Part shown: positions 29,182-39,508 of the stretch, one piece after another
Layout of the letters: each line of letters begins with the position of its first letter
Position numbering within the stretch: position 1 is the first letter of the stretch
From: Fragilaria crotonensis
Taxonomy: Eukaryota > Bacillariophyta > Fragilariophyceae > Fragilariales > Fragilariaceae
DNA length: 50,780 nucleotides
Direction of reading: 5' to 3'
NCBI GenBank assembly: GCA_022925895.1
Contig: JAKSYS010000461.1
Coordinates: 1-50,780 of the forward strand
Program-made: the position numbers and the translations under genes
The notes under the pieces: generated by a model
Databases searched by the model: none
Seen by the model: only the letters and a program-made list of their open reading frames with translations
Told to the model about the DNA's origin: nothing

Positions 29182-30850
29182 CTATCTCTCAGCTTCGCAG
29201 CGACGTAATTCACCTTTGGTGTGCTCCTCCAGGCATTGTGCAACTTCAAGCATTCCACAAGCGAGAGCAACATCACGTGCTGTCGAGCCAGCAACACTCG
29301 TCAGATTTGCATTCACATCGTGGTCATCCAATATCTTGGTAACCATGTCCAATCTGCCCTTTTGGCTAGCCCAAATAAGAGCGGTGTAACCAAGTGGGCC
29401 TTGAATGTTTATATCAACGTCCTCATGTTTAATAAACTCGTCAACAACCTCCCAGAAGTTATTCCGGCTCGCCATATACAAAGCCGTGCGACCTTTCCGA
29501 TCTTTAACGTTCACATCAACCCTGCCGCTTCTCGGCCTTTTGAGCCACACGCCCGAAGTTGCCATAGAAAGAGCAGTGTATCCACAACCATCTTGAACTT
29601 TTCCATCCTTTTCGTCACGATTGAGAATGGCGCGAACCACATCCACATGACCCATTGCGCTTGCTCCGATTAAGCTTGTGGAGCCATCATGACTTCTTAC
29701 ATTAACATCCACCTTGTCATGCTTCAGCATCTCGCGAACCACATCCACATGATTAGATGAGCTCGCGAACATAAGGGCTGTCCAGCCGTCTTCATCCCTT
29801 GCGTTGACATCCACCTTGTCATGATTCCGCAGCTCGCGAACCGAATCCATATGATTAGATGCGCTCGCGCTGATAAGGGCTGTCTTGCCTTCTGTATCCC
29901 TTGCATTAATATCCACCTTGTCATGATTCAGCAGTTCTCGAACCACATCCACATGATTAGATGCGCATGCGATGATAAGGGCTGTTATGATTCAGCAGCT
30001 CGCGAACCACATGCACGCGATTGAACATGCTCGCCATCACAAGGGCGGTGAAGCTCTTTCCACCTTTTGCATTCGCGTCAAGTTTGTCATGGTTCAGCAA
30101 TTTGCGAACCACGTCCACATGACCCATGACCCATGACGCTTGCTCGGATTAAGCTTGTGGAGCCACGTCTATCTATCGCATTAGCATCCACCTTGCCATG
30201 ATTCAGCAGCGCAATAGCCACATCGGTGAAAAAATACGAGCTCGCGAACATAAGGGCTGTTTTGCCTTCTTTGTCTCTTGCATTAACATCCACCTTATCA
30301 TGGTTCAGCAACTCGCGAACCACATCCACATGATTAGATGAGCTTGCGAACATAAGGACTGTCATGTGTTGATTCACCCTTGCATTAACATCAACCTCGT
30401 CATGCTTCAGCAGCTCGCGAACCACATCCGCAAGATTAGATTTGCTCGCGATGATAAGAGCTGTTTTGTCTTGGTTATCCCTTGCATTAACATCCACCTT
30501 GTCATGTTTCAGCAACTCGCGAACCACAAGAGCATGATTAGATGAGCTCGCGCTGATGAGAGCTGTCCTGCCTTCTTTATCCCTTGCACTGACATCCACC
30601 ATGCCATTATTCAGCAGTTCGAAAATCACATTGACATGACCACTTTCGCTCGCGCTGATTAGGGCCTTTTGCCTTCTTTATCGCTTGCATTGACATCCAC
30701 CTTGGCATGATTCCACAGCTCGCGAACCACATCCACTTGATTCGATGCACTCGCGATGATAAGAGCTGTTTTGTCGTTGTCATCTCTCGCATTTACGTCC
30801 ACCTTATCATCGCTCAGCAACTTGCAAACTACATCCAAATGACCCATCAT
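29182..30850 (-). pseudogene. Ankyrin-repeat gene D, broken copy related to gene B
   Basis: Three separate frames (29182-29952, 30087-30629, 30659-30850) together cover an ankyrin array of the same type as gene B, including the shared unit EKDGKVQDGCGYTALS and VWLKRPRSG. The breaks differ in kind. A base is missing near 30661 (GGGCCTTTTGCC against the family GGGCTGTTTTGCC). A 7-bp tandem duplication (ACCCATG) lies near 30118-30135. A deletion between two repeat units lies near 29985. The N-terminus also lacks the start segment of gene B. Several independent lesions make this a true pseudogene rather than a sequencing problem. The tail ACGMLEVAQCLEEHTKGELRRC is preserved. Confidence 0.85.
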
Positions 30851-31473
30851 GGACGCGGCAAAAAGGATCGTATCATATTATACATGTAAATTGTATTCAT
30901 CCATTTCGTCCCGATTTCTGATTCTGTAGCTACCTTTCGAGATTCAAGCGCTGCAGTGTTATGTGGTCGGTGTACTGAGTATCTTGTCCAATCTCACACT
31001 TGGAGCGTCGCCACAAACGCGACGCAATCAATCGTCCGAGTGATGCAAATTGGAATCAACTGGTACGATTCACGGCATGGCTCATGTGTTGAGAAAGACG
31101 ACCTGACCCTTACACGCGATTCCAACAAGTACAGCAGTACTGGTGTACGGAATACACAAATATCAGCTATCTACGGTCTACTTGTACGGTAAAGCACGGG
31201 AACAATTGTAGCAGATACCTCGGAGCATCGTGTTATTGTTTCGTTTACGACGGTACCGGTGAGACGACCTCCCTCCAGTTGCTCTTCCACTGATTACTTA
31301 CTGAAGACGAGACGACCCACATTGGAACTATGGTTGTGAGGTGAGGATTTTGATACTGAGCAGAATAAAAATAAAAGCATTATCTCGATACCTTGAGTAC
31401 TCGGGTCCTTTCATCATCGTTGTGTATACTAGAGCTACGTACTGCTGATCCGTCGATACCTAAGCTCCTTTAA
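30851..31473. other. Upstream region of copy D and 3' flank of copy E
   Basis: 31250-31473 resembles the 3' flank of gene C (27050-27301). The part between is GTAC-rich around 31125-31195. No gene was recognised. Confidence 0.5.
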
Positions 31474-32724
31474 TCAACACATTTTTGTTCGTTTCGTATG
31501 TGGTCGTGTATCCCACTGCTCCGTCGCGCAGCGACGCATTTCAGCATTGGTGTGCTCTTCCAGAGCTTGTGCAACTTCAAGCATTCCACAAGCAAGAGCA
31601 ACATCACGAGCGGTCGAACCAGCAACATTCTTCAGATTTGCATCCACGTTGTCATTTTCCAACATCATGGTAACAATGTCCAATTCACCTTTTTTGACTA
31701 GCCCACATTAGGGCTGTGTAACCAAGTGGGCCTTGAACATTCATATCAACCTCCTCGTGATAAATCAACTCGTCAACTACATACCAGTGACTATTCCGGC
31801 TCGCCATATACAAAGCTGTGCGACCTTTGCAATCCTTGACATTAACATCCACCTTGCGGTTCGTCAATCTTGTCCGCACCGCACCTGAAGTGCTTGCCGT
31901 TGAAAGATCTGTTACCTCAGAAACATCATGAGCACTTCCATGCAGGTCGTTGTATCGTAGAAACTCACGAACCATTTTCAAATTACCAGCTCTGCTTGCT
32001 AGGATTAGGGCTGTGTAGCCAAAATCATTTCTCGCATTCACATCCACCCTTTCATGGTTGAGAAGCTCGCGAACCACTTCCACATTGCAAAATCGGCTTG
32101 CTTCGTGAAGGGCAGTGTTGTTATTATCATAACTTCTCGCGTTCACATCCACCTTGTCGTGATTTAGCAACTCGCGAACCACATCCACATGGCCAAAAAA
32201 GCTTGCAGTGATGAGGGCTGTGTTGCCCATTTCCTTTCTCCCATTCACATCCACCTCGTCATGTTTCAACAACTCACGAACGACATGCGAATGGCCCTTC
32301 ATGCTCGCGCTAGTAAGGGCTGTATCGCCAGAAATATTTCTCGCATTCACATCCAGCTTGTCATGTTGGAGGAGCTCGCGCAAACGATATCCACATGGTT
32401 ATAGTTGCATGCGTGAATAAGCGCCGAGTTATCAAAATAATCCATGGCATTCACATCCACCTTGTCATGGTTCAACAACTCGCGAACGACATCAGAATTG
32501 CCATGCATGCTCGCACAGATAAGTGGGGTGGCACCATCCATGTCATCATTGATTTCATTCACGTCGACACTGTCATCGTTCAACAACCGTCGAACCTCCT
32601 CCACAAAGCCGAAATAGCTAGCGTTGATAAGGTTACGGACGTAATGCCATTCACCCATGTCAACCGAGTCGTCGTCCGTGTCGTTATCCATGTCATTCAC
32701 CCCCACGCCGATAGCATTGTGCAC
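31474..32724 (-). pseudogene. Ankyrin-repeat gene E, broken copy related to gene C
   Basis: It matches gene C along its length: an acidic start (DNDTDDDSVDMGEWH), NLINASYFGFVEEVRRLLND, the unit SEVTDLSTASTSGAVRTRL, and the tail ACGMLEVAQALEEHTNAEMRRC. The frame is broken twice. Near 31690 a T run is one base longer than in gene C (CACCTTTTTTGACTAG), and near 32373-32385 there are two extra bases (GCGCAAACGATATCC against GCGAACCACATCC). The ORF pieces are 32347-32724, 31685-32383 and 31474-31683. A recent pseudogene is the simplest reading, although the first lesion alone could be a homopolymer error. Confidence 0.8.
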
Positions 32725-33030
32725 TCAGATACTCCGAGAACTCCAGTACAAGTAGTCGAGTATTGAGTCTGTCACAGGTTTGAACTGTAGGCGGTGTCGT
32801 ATGTGGTATTGTCAAGTCATCAAAATAATTCTATCACAAATGCATATATATGTATTCATGTATATAGACAGATGCTTATCCGATGGCGCGAAAAGCACTT
32901 TTTTGGCGCGTGCGCGTATCACGAACTGACTTCACAATCCCTCAATCTTGAATCCATGCTCAACACCCGTTGGACAAACGTCAAGTGATTCCACTCGGTG
33001 AATTATGCTGCGCACGCGGTGTCGCCATTC
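32725..33030. repeat. Copy of the gene C upstream flank, upstream of gene E
   Basis: Aligns with 28640-29000 (see that entry). It marks the right-hand boundary of the second 4-kb duplication unit. Confidence 0.7.
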
Positions 33031-33179
33031 GCCATGCGATTTTCTCCCGACTCACAATTTGGCGGAAACTCTCACATCAAGGACTCAGGATCCGGGCCGA
33101 GACTTTTGGCAGGTCCCCTCGTCGGCGACTCCCACTTTCCCTGCCTTTCATTTCTCTACCTCTTGTACGTTGTATGACA

Positions 33180-33330
33180 GCTGTTTTGGTCGCAGCACCC
33201 TTCGTGTTTGCTGGAATAAGTGTTTTCGTGCCGTCTTTATCTCTGGCATAGGACGATCCATTTTGTGTATTGATGCAGCAGCTTTCTAACCGCATCCGCA
33301 TGGCCTTGCAAGGAAAGGGAAGTTTGCGTC
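33180..33330 (-). pseudogene. Possible degenerate ankyrin-repeat remnant
   Basis: On the minus strand a short frame reads ARDKDGTKTLIPANTKG, close to the family unit ARDKxGKTALIxAS. On the plus strand AACCGCATCCGCATGGCC resembles the repeat AACCACATCCACATGGCC. Only about one repeat remains. The match is suggestive, not firm. Confidence 0.4.
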
Positions 33331-33618
33331 GAAGGGGTTAGGTGTTTCGTGGATTCCAACTTCGTGTCAAACTGAAAGTAGTGATAGTAGGCATGATACT
33401 CCAGTACGAGTTCCAAGTTTTTGGATATCTGATGCTATTGTAGACTGAGTAGTTTTTTTTTGCGCAGAGTCGATCTGGCTGGATAATTGTGACCCTCACA
33501 GAATTCCACCGGTGGTTCGTGCCACTTAAAACTCTCGAATGTGTTCTAAGGATGAAAGATATCAATCCCGTTGGGATGGTCTCCCCGAGGTGGGGGGTTT
33601 CCTGGTAAAGGTATTACG

Positions 33619-33864
33619 TTACGGTTCTTTATTCGCAACTATCGAGGCGACAGCCATGGTGTTGTCATGCAAACTGGATGGTCCGTCATCCTCATCATTC
33701 AACAAGGAAGGTCCTTCGACGTAGGCAAACCACAAACGGGCCTGTAATTCCGGCGATGGTTTGTCTTGCTCCAATCCGAAGAGTACTCGTTCTTGATCCG
33801 TCGCGCTTACACCACGCTTGTGTAGTTCAACGGAAAAGATAACCCGCGGATGGAGGAATTCCTT
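33619..33864 (-). other. Open frame without a start, possible exon or gene fragment
   Basis: About 80 codons between stops on the minus strand read EFLHPRVIFSVELHKRGVSA, then DQERVLFGLEQDKPSPELQA and RLWFAYVEGP. This has convincing protein character, but there is no ATG near the beginning. It could be a terminal exon, since AAAAG precedes it as a weak acceptor, or a fragment of a decayed gene. No family was recognised. Confidence 0.35.
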
Positions 33865-34105
33865 TTATTTTGCGTTCGGACAACAGAAGCCTTTCTTGCT
33901 GGAGACCAGGAGAGTATGAATAATGCGATCAGTTTGCCTGATTTTGTTGTCTTTTAAGTCTACATGTATATAGAGAGGGAGACGGTTTCTGCGGTTGGAA
34001 TGGATACAATAGATTCAGTACAATACACTCCCGTTTACCAGCTATACCATCACCATAATCATGTAGAGTTTCATGCCACCAAGTTAATCAGCATGTAAAT
34101 CAGGT
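33865..34105. other. Short intergenic spacer
   Basis: Nothing recognisable is seen; the right end is the 3' flank of the DUF2135-like gene. Confidence 0.4.
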
Positions 34106-35457
34106 TTAAACTGCAACATGAACGTACGTATACTTCTCACTTGTTCCTTGATGGTTGAGGGTACCTTGGTGTACACTTTTCACAGTTTCGCCATGATAAC
34201 TCTTCAACTCCCAGGGGTCTGCAGTGTTCACTTGATCATAATTAAGGACAAAGAATGTGTAGGTACCTACGGGACTTGTACCGTCCAGTGGAAAGTTCAC
34301 ATTCTCTACCCAGTTTTGAATAGGATTTGCTGGTGCGTCGATTATGGGCCTATCGTCATGATCGAGTTCCCCACCAGAAAGCGAATCAGCCTTGTTCGAA
34401 TAGGATATCTCCGCCCCACCAGGGGTCACAACATGCAAATCAAGGTCGTCTGCAACGAAACCATAGGTTAGAATTTGAGAAAACGAATAGCTACCATTTG
34501 CCGACTGTCTCGTTCGTACCATCTCCAAACCACTGAAGGGAAAAGCTGGGATTGCCCTTTTTTACACAAAAGTATGAAATGCAGCGCTTGGTCGAGTCAC
34601 AATCACTGTCCCGGCAGCACTCAACCACTTGTGGGTCGCAATTACGAAGGATACATTGATGATTTTCGCAGCGGAACTTTGTTGGATTGATGCAGTCAGC
34701 ATCAACGTCACACTCGCTGTAATTCCCCCCCACGCACTGGTTGTCAAGGCACTTGAATATGTTGATGTCGCCGCAATCCTTATCGTGGCAGCATGCAGAC
34801 CCATCGGGGCACTCGTTTTCAACACCCTGACAACATTTGCCATTGGATGAACAGCTACCATCCGAACATCGGGTGCCGCCATTGCACTTCAGGAGTTCAA
34901 GGCACCTCGTGGCCATTTCCGGCGTCTTCTCACGGGTTCTCTTACCACTGTTATGCATGTGCCCCGTGCTTTTACCACTTTTGTGCATGTGCCCATGACG
35001 GGTGCTGGTACGTTGTCCAGAAGCAGAATGTTGGCATACCTGCCGTGTTTTAACAAAGTTTTTGGCACATTTCTCTGCTTTCCATGGCACAACCCCGATA
35101 CGAGTGTTCGGAATGAGGCATGCCTTTGCGCATTCTTTCGCACAGTTGAGGTCATGATGTTTAGCCCGGGCAGATTTTCGGCGTAGCTGGGCATGAAAAT
35201 CCTGAAGACCATGGTCATACGAGACGGTGTGTGTGAGAGAGAGACAAGGGTAGTCATCATCATTGGCGCAGTTGTCCACACGCAGCGAAGGTCACACATG
35301 CGATACACTGGCTGCAACAAACATACATATCGCAGTCGGTCTCTCCTGCAGCAGGGGCGAATGAACGAGGTTTGCAAACATGACTTACAGCACGAACTCC
35401 AATCAAGCCATGCTCTCCGATCAAGTATATCACGACGAACGGCAAGAAAATCAACAT
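34106..35457 (-). CDS. Secreted Cys-rich protein with C-terminal DUF2135-like domain, two frame breaks
   Basis: The ATG at 35457 begins a signal peptide (MLIFLPFVVIYLIGEHGL). Cys-rich modules follow, for example CSDGSCSSNGKCCQG, CPDGSACCHDKDCG, CDVDADCINPTKFRC and CCRDSDCDSTKRC, a spacing typical of extracellular disulfide domains. The C-terminal ~115 residues (VADDLDLHVVTPGGAEISYS, then GGELDHDD, VENVNFPLDGTSPVGTYTFF) resemble DUF2135/YfaP-like domains known from bacterial secreted proteins. A Lys/His/Gly-rich linker (HGHMHKSGKSTGHMHNSGK) separates modules. Frames switch near 35285-35290 and at the TTT run 34497-34499, each by one extra base. An extracellular, possibly wall-associated or adhesive role is an inference. 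The first switch might instead hide a small intron. Confidence 0.6.
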
Positions 35458-36694
35458 AGTAGGTAGGCTCCTGGGGGCAACTGCGGTACTTCAGTATGGA
35501 TATTCTGTCAGAGTCTTAATCGAGTGAGCTTCAGTTTCTTTGAAGTGGTTGGTGTTGGCGTTGGTATGGCGAAGATCGGGCTTTGGAGTCGTATCGGTGG
35601 GGGGCGACGGCTGCTTTGGCTGTAGTGCGAGCGCCTTGGTGTCGGTGGCTTTCAGGGAGTGGCTTGGCTTATGTGCTTCAGTGGCAAAAATGAGTGGGAT
35701 TTGCCGGGTGTATGTTTTCGGTGTGACTTCGGATGTAGGGGGAGTCTAAGGGAAAGCTGTCTTCTGTAGAGATCCCAATCATTTGATCAGGTATGGCTTG
35801 TTGTTCAAGTGGCGGTGCGCTTTCACGGCTTACTTACTTCCTGTAACTTTCGCTTCAGTGAGGAGTCGGCAATCGCGTTTGGTTTTGCATTCGCTTTGGT
35901 AGTCAGCCCAGCTTCCCTGCTCGCAGAGTCCAGAAGCCATCGACTAAACCAAAACAATTAGGCATTGCTTACCCTGTAAATGTTTTTGTTTTGTGTTTGT
36001 TATGTGTCGGATTACCGATTACCGCGTTGGTTAGTTTTGTGAGAATCGTTTTGATCATGTGTTCGAATGTATTTGTCTGCCATACTTTCTTAACCTATAC
36101 TCGTCTTTTAGTAGTACCAGGCACATCCGTCGTACAATGTATGTAGTTGTTCTCATTTGTTACGCCGTTCGATTCGCTTTCCCTTGCATGATGAGTTCGC
36201 ATTGCATTTCACATTTTACTGTAGGCCAATCCTCTGTGCGTGAGAAATACGAAAACGAACACTAATAATCATCACTAATCTCAGGAAAGAATTTTCCTGT
36301 TCTTCATTTCTAGTAGTTCCGCGAAACGATCACAAAACTGAAGTTTCAACATTGTTTGGTAAAATCATTCAGTTTTGTTATCGTTTTGAAGCGCTCGAAA
36401 GATAACCCAGATCTGCGCCTTTCGTCTCTCATCTTTCCTCGTGGTCGAAGCGTCGAAGTCAACAAGTCTGACTGTACACGAAGCAGCGTATGGATATACG
36501 TACTGTGCCATGTGCAGTGCGAGAACAGTTGCGATCCGCATTATCTACCATGTTATACGGTACTGGCACACGACCACTAAATATTTCTTGCGATTTGGGT
36601 GGCGCCCTACAATGGTAACCCGTACATACTAAACGGCTCAACAGTAAAGTTGCTGACCAGACCAACACAATTAAGGCAACGGAGAAAATAGACC
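35458..36694. other. Intergenic region, no gene recognised
   Basis: 35530-35750 is G/T-rich on the plus strand and gives a 69-codon frame of biased composition (Gly, Val, Trp, Ser) without a known domain. 35960-36070 is T-rich. The composition resembles 47.9-49.0 kb, which might indicate related repetitive DNA, but no alignment was found by eye. Confidence 0.35.
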
Positions 36695-37336
36695 ATGTCC
36701 CTTTCCTTCGTCTCCTCTGCCGTATTAAGTTCTACCGATGGCGTATCTCACAATGAAGAAACGGAAGTAACATCGAAGGAATTGGAAGCAGTCCGTAAGA
36801 ATGCGATTGGTGGGAGTTCAAAATCATTGTTTGATCAATTGCGAAGCAACCAGGACGAACTGGCAGAAGAAAAGGCGGAAGCAGAACGGGCTCGGATGCG
36901 AGGCACGTTGGCTCTCGATGAAGATGATGTGGCACATCTTAATGCGTTAATGCGATCCAAGGCACAGTCCGAATTGCAGCGTAAAGTGGAAATGGACCAA
37001 GAGATGGCATTGTTCCGAGCGGCACGAGAAGAACGTCGTTCTGGTCATGTTGTTATAGATGATGACGATGAAGATAATGATGGCGATAATCATGACAACA
37101 AGAACAAAGCGACTATACCACACTCGGATAACTTCAAACCCGTGCTACCGTCGTTAATTCCCAAAATTGTGGGCAAGAGACGACGGAAAGAGCTTGTATC
37201 GGATATTGCTAGTGACAGTAAGAAGCAAAAACAAACAGTTGAGCCTCCAGTGCCGGCGACAACAGGAGGGGCATTAAACGACCTTCTCGGCGCATACGGT
37301 TCCTCTTCATCATCAGACGATGATGATGAAGTGTAG
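36695..37336 (+). CDS. FAM192A/PIP30-like nuclear protein
   Basis: PIP30 (FAM192A, NIP30 domain) binds the nuclear proteasome activator PA28-gamma in animals. The 213-residue protein has the family's order of features. KSLFDQLRSNQDELAEEKAEAE corresponds to SLYERLQEQKD and what follows it in animals, then RMRGTLALDEDDVAHLNALM matches MVRGLDEDETNFLDEV. A basic nuclear-localisation patch follows (GKRRRKEL), and the end LLGAYGSSSSSDDDDEV matches the LGAYSGSSDSESS tail that contains casein-kinase-2-type sites. An acidic block (DDDDEDNDGDN) is added in the middle. The frame is uninterrupted. The gene is convergent with the LYAR-like gene, 189 bp apart. Confidence 0.75.
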   Translation: MSLSFVSSAVLSSTDGVSHNEETEVTSKELEAVRKNAIGGSSKSLFDQLRSNQDELAEEKAEAERARMRGTLALDEDDVAHLNALMRSKAQSELQRKVEMDQEMALFRAAREERRSGHVVIDDDDEDNDGDNHDNKNKATIPHSDNFKPVLPSLIPKIVGKRRRKELVSDIASDSKKQKQTVEPPVPATTGGALNDLLGAYGSSSSSDDDDEV

Positions 37337-37525
37337 CACCAATATCGTCACGGGAAGAATCTACACTGCTTCCAAGTGTGCTACGACGCTGGAGTATCAA
37401 CACAAGAGGTATATGCATGCATCTCGTCTGCATGGAGCGTAAGGAAAATTCTTCCTTCTAAACACCAATCACCCATTCCGCAAGCATAGAAAACAGATAC
37501 TAGTTGCAAAAATCACTTTACAACT

Positions 37526-38883
37526 CTAGAGTAGCTGAACCATTTTGCCATCCACCTTGATTTTCGTATCCTGCGCCTTCAATTCCTTTTGCAGCAGTTT
37601 CTTGAGTTCCTTTTGTAAGGACTTGTCAATCCCTAGCACATCTCGCAGTTTGGATCGAAGTACCTTGATCTTGATACACTTCTTCTCCTCTTTCTTCAAT
37701 ATCTTTTTGACAGCTTTGCGAACAACTTTAGACGATGGGATCGGCATGATCTTTTTGACACTTTCAGCATCATCATTTTTGGAATCATCATCATCATCAT
37801 CATCGCTGCTGATTTCTTTCACAATTGCCTCATTCTCTCCAATCTCACGTTCTTTCATTTCCTTTCGTTTTCGTTCATCATGAATCTCCTTTTCCTTGGC
37901 CTCTTGTTTCTTTCTGACATCATTTTCAGCATTCCTCATGGTATTCAACAATGCCCAAACCTGATCCAATAGTGCAATGGAGGATTTGGAATTGGCATGT
38001 CCACCTCGTAAGTTTAAGGAATTCATGGCAAAATTACGAAATTGTTTTTCTTTTCGTGGAACATTCCCCAGGGATGCCAGAGTTTGCAATAATTGATATT
38101 GTTGTTGTTGTTGTTGGCCAGACGAGGAAGATGATGACGATGATGCAGCAGCAGTCGCAGCTCGTGCAATAAGATCCATCCATTCCTCTTGTGGATTACG
38201 TTTTTGTTTCTTTTGAGAATTGGTTGCTGTTGATGATGCACTCGGTCCTCGATAAACCGATTTTTCATATCGTTCCGCTTCCGTCATGCACGTGGTGTGA
38301 GTTCTGTAATCATCTGTAGTAGTGGTGGTATTGGAATCACAATAGAAAATGTTGTGGTGATGAAATCAAAGGGAAAAAAGAGTTGGTGGATGAGAGTTGC
38401 ACTTTTTCAGTCGAGAATAACAAGCGTACATAAACTCGCACAACAACGTGAGTGAGAGATTGGCACCACCGAAACATTTGAAATATCATCCATCATAGTT
38501 TAATTAAAACATTAAGCTCCCATGGGATTCACATATAATATATGGTTCCATCGAGTTCAAACATCTCTAATCAAGTGGATCCATAACAATTGCGTTCGTT
38601 CCTTTCCCTTTTTTATACTTTGTGAAGTCTTGCGATAAAGGCATCGTTTGTAGTCTTCGTGACAATACAAATTCACATTCAAGCACAACTAAACACACAT
38701 GAATCACTTGGCACTTTCCGATCATGACTGCCGCACTCCATCCTCTGCGTACTCACCTCCAAAGAAATGAACGGCACAATCAGCACAGCTGACAGAGGCA
38801 CATGACCGACACCGTGCGGCATGGGCATCGACTTGTTGCTTTTTCAAGACTTCACCACACCCATCACAAGAGAAGACAACCAT
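37526..38883 (-). CDS. LYAR: LYAR-like nucleolar zinc-finger protein, two exons
   Basis: LYAR is a nucleolar protein involved in ribosome biogenesis and growth. Exon 1 (38757-38883) encodes the LYAR-type C2HC zinc fingers: MVVFSCDGCGEVLKKQQVDA, CRSCASVSCADC, HFFG. Exon 2 (37526-38313) continues with DDYRTHTTCMTEAERY, as in animal LYAR (WGDDYKNHVKC). The conserved NVPRKEKQFRNFAMNSL and LLDQVWALLN follow, then charged Lys/Glu-rich coils, poly-Ser and poly-Gln, and the C-terminal winged-helix-like segment VRKAVKKILKKEEKK to the end. The splice (donor GTGAGT, acceptor CTACAG) is fixed by the codon split in GGA-G|AT-GAT. The product is 304 residues. Exon 1 is only 127 nt and easy to miss. Confidence 0.9.
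38314..38756 (-). other. 443-nt GT-AG intron of the LYAR-like gene
   Basis: The donor GTGAGT is the reverse complement of 38751-38756 and the acceptor CAG that of 38314-38316. It is longer than the other introns in the window (67-117 nt). No gene inside was recognised. Confidence 0.85.
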
Positions 38884-39508
38884 TTTTTGAAGGTATTATA
38901 TGTATATATATATATGTCGTGTATCTTGTTTATAGACGTCTTGCTTGATGCACTTGACAATTCTAGATCGAGATGACAATTGAAAGCAGTCAAACCCAAA
39001 TTGTGGATGATCCGACCAAAATCTTTGGTTCGGCCCGATGCGAGAATTCAATGGAGATGCAGGGAGCGACAACAACGGGATAAGATAGAGGTTATGAGTT
39101 ATAGTCACAGAAGAATCCATCCGCTTGTCAACGCGGCAGACACTTCCGTATGTGCGGTTTCTCTCCCAAATCCGTAGTACTCCAGTATTAAGCATTGACT
39201 ATTCTCATGTTTGTGCAGAAATGATAAGCATGCGGAATGTCAGAATCATACCAACACTACGAATTCCTGTCGTGAGAACAATGTCAACAACGTTGACGTG
39301 GATTCAAAAAATATAGACATATACTACTGGCATACTCGTAGTACAAATATTGCTAGAATACAATACTTCTTGGCTGTATGTGAGTATTCTCGTTTCTCGT
39401 CGTTCTCGATTTTTTATTAGAACAGACGATCGACACTTAAATGGAACTCCTGTCTCCTTCGTCTATCATATCAACACGACTATAACTCTTCCGTAGTACC
39501 CATCGAGC
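38884..39508. other. Divergent intergenic region, LYAR-like and two-exon gene promoters
   Basis: A TATATGTATATATATATATG run at about 38896-38915 lies directly upstream of the LYAR-like start. No coding sequence was recognised. Confidence 0.5.

Noticed and set aside
25170-32724. CRISPR-like array, because short words recur at regular spacing
   Set aside because: The regular spacing (about 99 bp) is that of ankyrin-repeat codons, and the repeats translate as 33-residue units in one frame.
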